In this document: positions 34,962 through 41,973 of the stretch, piece after piece
Layout: every line of letters begins with the position of its first letter
How positions within the stretch are numbered: position 1 is the first letter of the stretch
Source: M3007 sp031373665
GTDB lineage: Bacteria > Bacteroidota > Bacteroidia > Chitinophagales > Saprospiraceae
Length of the DNA: 64,000 bases
Direction: 5' to 3'
Assembly (NCBI GenBank): GCA_031373665.1
Contig: JANMMZ010000009.1
Location: 62,001 to 126,000 of the forward strand
Notes under the pieces: generated by a model
Seen by the model: only the letters and a program-made list of their open reading frames with translations
Database searches by the model: none
Told to the model about the DNA's origin: nothing
Position numbers and translations under genes: made by a program

Positions 34962-37421
34962 ATGACAAAATTTATAACCATTATTTGCTGTGTTTTCCTT
35001 CTCACAGGGCAAATATACGCACAAAATCTGGGGTTGGTCACCGGATCAGTCAAAGATAAACTGACTCAAGAAACCCTAATCGGTGCCACGATTAAACTGG
35101 AAGGTACTGAATTGGGTGCCAGTACTGACGTAGATGGCAATTTTAGGCTGGTCGGCATCGCGCCCAAATCCTACAATATCACCGCGACATACCTTGGCTA
35201 TACGGCTCAAACACGCTACAATGTGGTCATCACCTCAGGCAATGCCAATCAATTGAATTTTGAATTGGAGCCGAACAACAATTCATTGGGAGAAGTGGTG
35301 GTATCTGAAAATAAATCAGTGCGGATCGCATCCATGGAAACGCCTTTATCCATTCAAAACCTATCGGTGGAAGAGATCAAAAGTAATCCTGGAGGTAACT
35401 TTGATATTAGCAGGGTAGTTCAAGTGCTGCCTGGGGTTGGCGGGGTTGCAGGTACAGGCGGCGGTTTCAGAAATGACTTGATTATCAGGGGCGGTGGCCC
35501 TAGCGAAAACGTATTCTATTTGGATGGGGTTGAGATCCCGGTCATCAACCACTTTACTACCCAAGGTGCTGCTGGTGGGCCTACGGGCATCCTAAATGTA
35601 TCATTTATAGAAGATGCTACATTGGCCAGTAGTGCGTTCAATGCACGGTATGACAATACACTCTCTTCGGTGTTGCAATTTAGACAACGAGATGGGAATC
35701 CCGAAGGACTTCAGGGTAACATAAGGGTAGGTGCTTCCGAAACTGCCTTAACCTTGGAAGGCCCTCTAGGTAAAAAGAATGGTAAAACGACGTTTTTGGC
35801 ATCGGCTCGACGCTCTTATTTGCAATTGTTATTTGAGGCCATTGGATTGCCTATTCGACCTGATTACTGGGATTTTCAGTATAAAATAACCCACAAAATC
35901 AATTCAAAAACGACTTTCACCGCACTTGGGGTTGGTGCTATTGACGATTTTTATTTTGAAGCCCCCAAAGAGTCCACTCCCGAAAATTTATACATCTTGA
36001 GTTCTGTTCCGAGTGTCAACCAATGGAATTATACCCAAGGCTTTGCCTTGAAACGCTTGATTGATGGTGGGTTTTGGAATCTGACGTTTAGCCGAAACAT
36101 GTTTGATAATAAACTCGACCAATTTACTGATAACAGTGATGGCAAACAAACCAATGAGGCTAAACGCATACTTGGTATCCAAAGCCAAGAAATTGAAAAC
36201 AAACTGCGGTTTGATATTAATAAATACGTAGGTGCTTGGAAATGGAGTGCTGGCGCAGTAGCGCAATACGTCAAGTATAACAATAACTCTTACTTACGCC
36301 TAAAGCCCGAAGTGCGTGACTCTGCAGGCAATATTGTACAGGCTGCCATAAGTTCTAGGTTTCAAACGGCTATTGATTTCATGCGTTTTGGACTTTTTGG
36401 CCAATTGAACCGCAGTTTTTTGAATGAAAGACTTGGGGTATCAGTAGGTTTGCGTACTGATGGCAATACATTTACTGACAATGGCACCGACCTGTTGCGT
36501 ACCCTGAGTCCGCGTGCCAGCATCAGTTATGCTGTGGCTCCTAAGTGGAAATTGAATGCTTCAGCTGGACGTTATTTCAAAATGCCGCTTTATACAGTGT
36601 TGGGCTACCGCGATGGTACTGGCAACCTCGTCAACCAAAACCAACCGTATATACAAAGTGATCACTTGGTGGCCGGTGTAGAGTGGGTGCCAAGTCGGGT
36701 GCTTCGGTTCACGATGGAAGGATTCTATAAAAAGTACGAGGATTATCCAGTATCTGCATTCAATGGCATTTCATTGGCCAATCAGGGTGGTGGTTTTGGG
36801 ATACTTGGCAATGAAGAAGTGCTAGCCATTGGTACTGGAGAGGCTTATGGTTTGGAATTGTTTGCGCAACAAAAACTCAACAAAAATCTATATTTTTCAG
36901 GCTCATACACCTTGTTTTGGTCAAAATTTTCTAATAAAAACGGAGATCTTGTTGCTTCTGCTTGGGACAATCGTCATTTACTATCAGGTGTGGCTGGGTA
37001 TAAGTTTGGCCGCAACTGGGAACTGGGTGTAAAATACCGTTTTCAAGGCGGTGTTCCTTATACCCCGTTGGATCTGGATGCCAGCCGCCGTAGTTACGCC
37101 AGCATCGGAACAGGTGTTTTGGATAATACTCGCTTAAATTCGCTGCGACTCGGGAGTTTTAACCAAATGGATATTAGGATTGATAAAAAATGGAATTTCA
37201 AACGGGTCACCTTGGATGTATTCATAGATGTTCAAAATTTGTTGAACACCGTAAATCCAGCACCGCCCAATTATACCTTCGAACGCAGTGCCGATGGGCG
37301 CACCTTTGTCACCACCGACAACCTGCCCCTACGGTCTGATGGATCCAATGCGATTCCCATTATTTTAGAAAATACGGAGGGCAATTTACTACCAAGTATA
37401 GGGTTGATCTTGGAATTTTAA
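34962..37421 (+). CDS. TonB-dependent outer-membrane receptor
   Basis: From ATG 34962 the product has 819 residues: a signal peptide (ending IYAQ), a carboxypeptidase-like regulatory domain (VTGSVKDKLTQETLIGATI...STDVDGNFRL), and a plug (VLPGVGGVAGTGGGFRNDLIIRGGGPSENVFYLDGVEIP). A beta-barrel follows, ending in a C-terminal aromatic residue (GLILEF). It imports a large ligand powered by TonB-ExbBD; the ligand is unknown. No SusD partner follows, so it is not a glycan-type SusC. The first in-frame ATG at 34911 would give an implausible extended signal. Confidence 0.92.
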   Translation: MTKFITIICCVFLLTGQIYAQNLGLVTGSVKDKLTQETLIGATIKLEGTELGASTDVDGNFRLVGIAPKSYNITATYLGYTAQTRYNVVITSGNANQLNFELEPNNNSLGEVVVSENKSVRIASMETPLSIQNLSVEEIKSNPGGNFDISRVVQVLPGVGGVAGTGGGFRNDLIIRGGGPSENVFYLDGVEIPVINHFTTQGAAGGPTGILNVSFIEDATLASSAFNARYDNTLSSVLQFRQRDGNPEGLQGNIRVGASETALTLEGPLGKKNGKTTFLASARRSYLQLLFEAIGLPIRPDYWDFQYKITHKINSKTTFTALGVGAIDDFYFEAPKESTPENLYILSSVPSVNQWNYTQGFALKRLIDGGFWNLTFSRNMFDNKLDQFTDNSDGKQTNEAKRILGIQSQEIENKLRFDINKYVGAWKWSAGAVAQYVKYNNNSYLRLKPEVRDSAGNIVQAAISSRFQTAIDFMRFGLFGQLNRSFLNERLGVSVGLRTDGNTFTDNGTDLLRTLSPRASISYAVAPKWKLNASAGRYFKMPLYTVLGYRDGTGNLVNQNQPYIQSDHLVAGVEWVPSRVLRFTMEGFYKKYEDYPVSAFNGISLANQGGGFGILGNEEVLAIGTGEAYGLELFAQQKLNKNLYFSGSYTLFWSKFSNKNGDLVASAWDNRHLLSGVAGYKFGRNWELGVKYRFQGGVPYTPLDLDASRRSYASIGTGVLDNTRLNSLRLGSFNQMDIRIDKKWNFKRVTLDVFIDVQNLLNTVNPAPPNYTFERSADGRTFVTTDNLPLRSDGSNAIPIILENTEGNLLPSIGLILEF

Positions 37422-37479
37422 AAAACGGTTGTTCTTAATAATACAACCTCATCTGGATTCTTAAAAAAAAATTAAAAGC

Positions 37480-37496
37480 CTGGCAGCGTTTTGGCA
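37480..37496 (+). promoter_or_regulatory. Sigma-54-like promoter element
   Basis: TGGCA at 37481-37485 and GC at 37494-37495 give the GG-to-GC spacing of ten bases that sigma-54 promoters require; the -12 side reads TGGCA rather than TTGCA. It sits 54 bases before a 28-codon frame. The match may instead reflect the short direct repeat TGGCAGCG present twice here. Confidence 0.4.
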
Positions 37497-37549
37497 GCGG
37501 CATCCGTTAGTACTATAAATACATACACCACTATTTAAAAGCACTAACC

Positions 37550-37636
37550 ATGTTCGCTACCTTTCTTTATACCCTTTTGCTGGCTGGGATTTATGCCGGA
37601 AGAAAAGTATGGTCGTTTAAAACCCAAAACGCGTAG
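37550..37636 (+). CDS. Possible 28-residue membrane peptide
   Basis: The frame runs ATG 37550 to TAG 37634 and encodes MFATFLYTLLLAGIYAGRKV followed by WSFKTQNA: one hydrophobic helix, then a basic juxtamembrane segment. It lies between a sigma-54-like element and a strong intrinsic terminator, so a transcript of about 190 bases would carry it. Such a layout also fits a small regulatory RNA in which the frame is incidental. No family is recognised. Confidence 0.45.
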   Translation: MFATFLYTLLLAGIYAGRKVWSFKTQNA

Positions 37637-37664
37637 CCACACTTTTACAAAACAGTACCTAAAA

Positions 37665-37700
37665 ATGAGTCAGATCACCACGATCTGACTCATTTTTTTT
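37665..37700 (+). terminator. Strong intrinsic terminator
   Basis: A perfect 12-bp stem (ATGAGTCAGATC with GATCTGACTCAT), five-base loop and T8 tail. It ends the short transcription unit that follows the TonB receptor gene and insulates ahcY. Confidence 0.9.
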
Positions 37701-37758
37701 GCGCTAAGTGTTTTTTTTGTTATTTTTTTACAAACAAACCAAACTAAGTTCCGAAAAA

Positions 37759-37791
37759 TTTGAAAATCTGAAACTTATCTCCCTAATTTTG
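37759..37791 (+). promoter_or_regulatory. Bacteroidota promoter for ahcY
   Basis: TTTG at 37759-37762 and TAATTTTG at 37784-37791 are separated by 21 bases. The start codon is at 37935, so the leader would be about 135 bases, long enough for regulation. It contains a 7-bp hairpin (37869-37893, TACCTCT with AGAGGTA). Confidence 0.6.
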
Positions 37792-37934
37792 CGGCCTTAT
37801 TTGACAACTAATCAGAAGGATGTTTTGTTTAGTGTCTTATTCCAAAGTATTCGCCAAATAAAAACCCGTACCTCTTAATTAATGTGAGAGGTAAAGCGCA
37901 TTTTTGCATCATCACTTTTTATTCTCAACAGCAA

Positions 37935-39251
37935 ATGGCCGTAGCAACAGAAACTCGCCCTGCATACAAAGTAAAAGACATCGCCCTCGCCGATTGGGGA
38001 CGTAAAGAAATCGAACTTGCCGAAGCAGAAATGCCAGGTTTGATGGCTCTTAGAGAAGAGTTTGGCAATTCTAAGCCACTTCAAGGTGCCCGTGTAGCGG
38101 GTTGCCTACACATGACCATCCAAACTGCAGTACTCATCGAGACATTGATCGAACTGGGTGCAGAGGTTTCTTGGTCTTCTTGCAATATTTTCTCTACTCA
38201 AGACCATGCTGCCGCTGCTATCGCTGCTGCTGGTATCCCAGTATATGCCTGGAAAGGTATGAACGCCGAGGAATTTGATTGGTGTATTGAGCAAACCATT
38301 TTTGCATTTGAAGGCGGAAAGCCATTGAATATGATCTTGGACGATGGTGGCGACCTTACCAATATGGTATTGGATCACTTCCCTGAATTGGTAGAAGGCA
38401 TCCGTGGTATTTCGGAAGAAACCACCACAGGTGTACACCGTTTATATGAGCGTGTGGCTAAAGGCACTTTGCCATTGCCTGCTATCAATATCAACGACTC
38501 TGTGACTAAGTCAAAATTTGACAATAAATATGGTTGCAAAGAGAGTCTTGTGGACGCTATCCGCCGCGCTACCGACATCATGATTGCTGGTAAAGTAGCA
38601 GTAGTGGCTGGTTATGGCGACGTAGGTAAAGGTTCTGCTGCTTCTTTGCAAGGTGCTGGTGCACGAGTGATTGTTACTGAAATTGACCCAATCTGCGCTT
38701 TGCAAGCAGCCATGGACGGGTTTGAAGTGAAGCGTATGGCTAATGCCATTCCACGGGCTAATATTATTGTGACGGCTACTGGCAACTGTGATATCATCAC
38801 TGGTGAACATTTCCGCATGATGAAAGACAAGACCATTGTTTGTAACATTGGCCACTTCGACAATGAAATTGATATGGCTTGGCTCAACACCAACTACGGC
38901 CACACAAAAGTAACTGTGAAGCCACAAGTTGATATTTACAAAGTTGAAAAAAACGATGTGATTGTATTGGCAGAAGGCCGATTGGTAAACCTTGGTTGTG
39001 GTACTGGACACCCATCTTTTGTGATGTCAAATTCATTCACCAACCAAGTGTTGGCTCAATTGGAACTTTGGCAAAACACAGAAAAATACGGCAAAAACGT
39101 ATATATGCTGCCTAAGCACTTAGATGAAAAAGTAGCACGTCTGCACCTTGCTAAAATCGGGGTAGAACTGGAAGAACTCAACCGCTCTCAAGCCGATTAC
39201 ATTGGCGTACAAGTAGAAGGCCCGTTCAAACCAGAATACTACAGGTATTGA
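37935..39251 (+). CDS. ahcY: Adenosylhomocysteinase
   Basis: The 438-residue product is full-length S-adenosylhomocysteine hydrolase: N-terminal GCLHMTIQTAVLIETL, then SSCNIFSTQDHAAAA, the NAD-binding loop GYGDVGKGSAASLQGAGA, and the C-terminal tail ending PEYYRY, which in this family completes the partner subunit's NAD site. It hydrolyses S-adenosylhomocysteine to adenosine and homocysteine in the methyl cycle (known). ATG 37935 is chosen over the in-frame GTG 37884, which lies inside the leader hairpin. It is followed by its own terminator. Confidence 0.96.
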   Translation: MAVATETRPAYKVKDIALADWGRKEIELAEAEMPGLMALREEFGNSKPLQGARVAGCLHMTIQTAVLIETLIELGAEVSWSSCNIFSTQDHAAAAIAAAGIPVYAWKGMNAEEFDWCIEQTIFAFEGGKPLNMILDDGGDLTNMVLDHFPELVEGIRGISEETTTGVHRLYERVAKGTLPLPAININDSVTKSKFDNKYGCKESLVDAIRRATDIMIAGKVAVVAGYGDVGKGSAASLQGAGARVIVTEIDPICALQAAMDGFEVKRMANAIPRANIIVTATGNCDIITGEHFRMMKDKTIVCNIGHFDNEIDMAWLNTNYGHTKVTVKPQVDIYKVEKNDVIVLAEGRLVNLGCGTGHPSFVMSNSFTNQVLAQLELWQNTEKYGKNVYMLPKHLDEKVARLHLAKIGVELEELNRSQADYIGVQVEGPFKPEYYRY

Positions 39252-39274
39252 TTTTTGTGGACTAAATAAATATA

Positions 39275-39308
39275 AAAGGCCGCGAAACATGCGTTTCGTG
39301 GCCTTTTT
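39275..39308 (+). terminator. Intrinsic terminator of ahcY
   Basis: A 14-bp stem with one G-T pair (AAAGGCCGCGAAAC with GTTTCGTGGCCTTT) and a four-base loop, followed by a T tract. Confidence 0.9.
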
Positions 39309-39347
39309 CTATTAAAAACGACAAAACAGCAAAGTGAAACTTATTTC

Positions 39348-39355
39348 TATCTTTG
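39348..39355 (+). promoter_or_regulatory. Bacteroidota -7 box (TATCTTTG)
   Basis: TATCTTTG lies 30 bases before the start of the hypothetical gene at 39386. There is no TTTG at -33. Confidence 0.45.
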
Positions 39356-39385
39356 CGTATTGTTATCTATAGAAACATCATATAA

Positions 39386-39916
39386 ATGAATAATATACTA
39401 GGAATTGGATCCCGTGTAAAACATGCCGCTTATGGAGATGGCGTAATCATTAGACTGCACATAGCGGCTTATGAAGTTTGTTTTATGCAGTTTGGGATAA
39501 AAATGGTCGGCAAGGACTATGATACTTGGCAGGTTGTCGAGCATATCCCTGTAGAAGAGGCGGTCACCTTTACGGAAGCCGAACAATCGCTGATGCGTAT
39601 TTTGCGGACTTGGTCAGCGACCAGTCTTGAAGTGATACCCCTGGGCGATAAATGGAAAAATGGGAAACTGGTAATGCAAGCAGATGGTGTTGCGCCAAAA
39701 GAAGTTCCAATTGATGTGTTTTTTCATAAAATCGTGATGATGCGTGATCGCCTCCGCGTGTTGGAGCAACAAGTAAATGCGCACAAAAAATTGGATGATG
39801 AAGACAAAGTCAATCTACAGCAGTACATCACCCGATGCTACGGAAGTATGACGACCTTCAACATCTTATTTAAGAATAAGGAAAATTATTTTGTAGGGGA
39901 GGGTGGCAAAGATTGA
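39386..39916 (+). CDS. Hypothetical protein with Tudor-like N-terminus
   Basis: The 176-residue protein starts GIGSRVKHAAYGDGVIIRLH, the pattern of the Tudor-like fold found at the C-terminus of UvrD/PcrA and CarD-like proteins (compare VLHLKFGKGFITGVEG of the helicase at 22713-25070). The rest is a predicted helical domain with no motif I recognise (VPIDVFFHKIVMMRDRLRVLEQQVN). A nucleic-acid or RNA-polymerase contact is a guess from the N-terminus only. It precedes dnaX on the same strand but dnaX has its own promoter. Confidence 0.7.
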   Translation: MNNILGIGSRVKHAAYGDGVIIRLHIAAYEVCFMQFGIKMVGKDYDTWQVVEHIPVEEAVTFTEAEQSLMRILRTWSATSLEVIPLGDKWKNGKLVMQADGVAPKEVPIDVFFHKIVMMRDRLRVLEQQVNAHKKLDDEDKVNLQQYITRCYGSMTTFNILFKNKENYFVGEGGKD

Positions 39917-39990
39917 TGATATTCAATCCGTTACGAATGGCCACTCAAATTATTTATCAACACTCTGGAAAGTTAAGTGTGAATTAAGTG

Positions 39991-40018
39991 TTTGTTTCCC
40001 AAGTAATCCGTACTTTTG
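39991..40018 (+). promoter_or_regulatory. Bacteroidota promoter for dnaX, nearly leaderless
   Basis: TTTG at 39991-39994 and TACTTTTG at 40011-40018 with 16 bases between. The -7 box ends six bases before the dnaX ATG at 40025, so transcription would begin at or within a base or two of the start codon. Confidence 0.55.
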
Positions 40019-40024
40019 TGGAGC

Positions 40025-41833
40025 ATGAGTAACTTTGTAGTATCCGCCCGTAAATATCGTCCGCAACGTTTTGAAGACGTAGTGGGGCAGCAGCATGTGG
40101 CTGGCACCCTCAAAAACGCCCTTGCTACCGATCACGTGGCGCACGCGTTCTTATTTACTGGCCCTCGCGGGGTCGGAAAAACAACTTGCGCCCGTATTTT
40201 AGCCAAGATACTCAATTGTGAAAACCGGACAAAAGACTATGAAGCCTGCAATGTGTGCAGTTCTTGCAAGTCATTCAATGAAAATGCATCATTCAATATT
40301 ATAGAATTGGATGCAGCCAGCAATAACTCCGTGGAACACATCCGAGCCTTGACGGAGCAGGTTCGGTTTCAACCACAACATGGCCGTTATAAGGTATTTA
40401 TTATTGATGAGGTTCACATGCTTTCCAACCAAGCCTTCAATGCGTTTTTGAAAACACTGGAAGAGCCTCCCCCATATGCTATATTTATATTAGCGACCAC
40501 CGAAAAGCATAAGATTATTCCGACCATCCTTTCAAGATGTCAAATATTTGATTTTAGGCGCATCACAGTGGCTGATATGGTGTTGCACCTTCAAAACATT
40601 TGTGGACAAGAAAATATCATTGCAGAAGAAGATGCCCTCCACATCATAAGCCAAAAGGCGGATGGTGCTTTGCGCGACGCACTCTCTATATTTGACCGAA
40701 TCACTAGTTTTTCAGGGAAAAAAATAGGGTATAATGATGTCATTGAGAACCTAAACATACTTGATTACGATTATTACTTCCAAGTGACGGATGCCCTGTT
40801 GGCAGAAGACGCGCCTGCTATACTCAACCTATTTGATTTGATTCTGCGCAAAGGATTTGAACCCGATATTTTTGTGAATGGGTTGGCCGAACATCTACGC
40901 AACATACTCGTCTGCAAAGATGAAACTACCTTGGCACTACTAGAAGTAGGCGAAGCACTGAAAGATCGATATCGGAAACAGGCTGCCCTTACGCCTTCTT
41001 CCTTTATATTGACTGCGCTTAATTTTTGCAATGACTGTGATATTAATTTCAAAATGGCTCGCCATAAACGCCTCCATGTTGAAATGGCACTTTTGAAGAT
41101 GTGTTATATACAGCGGGCGGTACAGGCGACATTGCAGGAAAAAAAAAATCCAGTTCATAGGGAATTAACCCCTGTATCAAATCCAACGCCCGCCTTGCCA
41201 ACCAATGGACACTCCAATGAAGCCAATGGACATGCAAATAATGGTAACGGCACTGCGTACCCAGTATCAAAGCCTATTTCTCTTACCGTAAATGAACCCC
41301 CTAATGCACATATATTAACCACTAATGAGATAAAAACCTTGGTCAATGGCTTAGAAACAGGGTCTCGAAAATTAGAAAAAATACCACTAAGCCTTGATGC
41401 CTATGAAAAGGCTGTAGTCAAAGAAGATGCACATATTGCAAGCCTGCAAACTAGATTTACGCTGGTTAATGCGCAAACCGAATGGGATCTTTTTGCAAGC
41501 ACCTTAGATTCGCCCATCTTAAAACAGGTCATGAAAGGAGCCACGCTTTCCATACAAGATAAAATTTTGTTTGCCACCGTAGGCATGACCACTCATCGGA
41601 GCATGTTGCAGCAAGAAGCCACGCGTTTACTTGATTTTTTACGACATAAATTGCACGATCCTGTTATAAAAGTGCGGTTTGAAATAGATGAAATAAAGGT
41701 ACAAGAACAGGCGATTCTCCGACCCGCTAAACCCATTACTACTCGAGAGAAACTGGAAAACATGAAGGTACTAAACGCTAGCGTAACTGATTTGATCAGT
41801 CGTTTCGAGTTGAATATTATCACCACCAATTAA
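40025..41833 (+). CDS. dnaX: DNA polymerase III subunit gamma/tau
   Basis: From ATG 40025 the product has 602 residues. The AAA+ core carries Walker A GPRGVGKTT near residue 44, a four-cysteine zinc site (CENRTKDYEACNVCSSC), the Walker B/sensor region FIIDEVHML and ATTEKHKIIPTILSRC. Domain III ends near residue 370. A low-complexity Asn/Gly/His linker (about 385-415) leads to the tau-specific C-terminus. It loads the sliding clamp and, as tau, binds the polymerase and helicase (known). An A10 run at codons 372-375 could yield a truncated gamma-like form (see separate entry). Confidence 0.95.
   Translation: MSNFVVSARKYRPQRFEDVVGQQHVAGTLKNALATDHVAHAFLFTGPRGVGKTTCARILAKILNCENRTKDYEACNVCSSCKSFNENASFNIIELDAASNNSVEHIRALTEQVRFQPQHGRYKVFIIDEVHMLSNQAFNAFLKTLEEPPPYAIFILATTEKHKIIPTILSRCQIFDFRRITVADMVLHLQNICGQENIIAEEDALHIISQKADGALRDALSIFDRITSFSGKKIGYNDVIENLNILDYDYYFQVTDALLAEDAPAILNLFDLILRKGFEPDIFVNGLAEHLRNILVCKDETTLALLEVGEALKDRYRKQAALTPSSFILTALNFCNDCDINFKMARHKRLHVEMALLKMCYIQRAVQATLQEKKNPVHRELTPVSNPTPALPTNGHSNEANGHANNGNGTAYPVSKPISLTVNEPPNAHILTTNEIKTLVNGLETGSRKLEKIPLSLDAYEKAVVKEDAHIASLQTRFTLVNAQTEWDLFASTLDSPILKQVMKGATLSIQDKILFATVGMTTHRSMLQQEATRLLDFLRHKLHDPVIKVRFEIDEIKVQEQAILRPAKPITTREKLENMKVLNASVTDLISRFELNIITTN
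41139..41160 (+). promoter_or_regulatory. Candidate dnaX slippage/frameshift site
   Basis: Ten consecutive A (41139-41148) span codons Glu372-Lys-Lys-Asn375 of dnaX. A -1 slip reads Lys-Ser-Ser-Ser then TAG at 41158-41160, giving a product of about 378 residues that stops right after domain III. A +1 slip stops at TAA 41166-41168. E. coli and Thermus make gamma by frameshifting or transcript slippage on A runs at this place in the gene (known). Use here is inferred. Confidence 0.6.
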
Positions 41834-41852
41834 TGATAATATATTAAGGTGT

Positions 41853-41890
41853 GTTATGCTGATTCTGGCATAACCGTAAATTTTTACGGT
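41853..41890. repeat. Pair of overlapping inverted repeats after dnaX
   Basis: GTTATGC/GCATAAC (41853-41874) is followed at once by ACCGTAAA-TT-TTTACGGT (41873-41890), sharing two bases so that only one hairpin can form fully. A third small one, GGTAA-TT-TTACC, is at 41908-41919. They lie between dnaX and the T9SS gene; a terminator or operator role is possible, but no T tract follows on the plus strand. Confidence 0.5.
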
Positions 41891-41973
41891 GAAATACTAC
41901 CTAGTATGGTAATTTTACCGACTTTTGTCTTTCATATCATGTATATACTGTTAACCAATTAAAGATTGCAATT

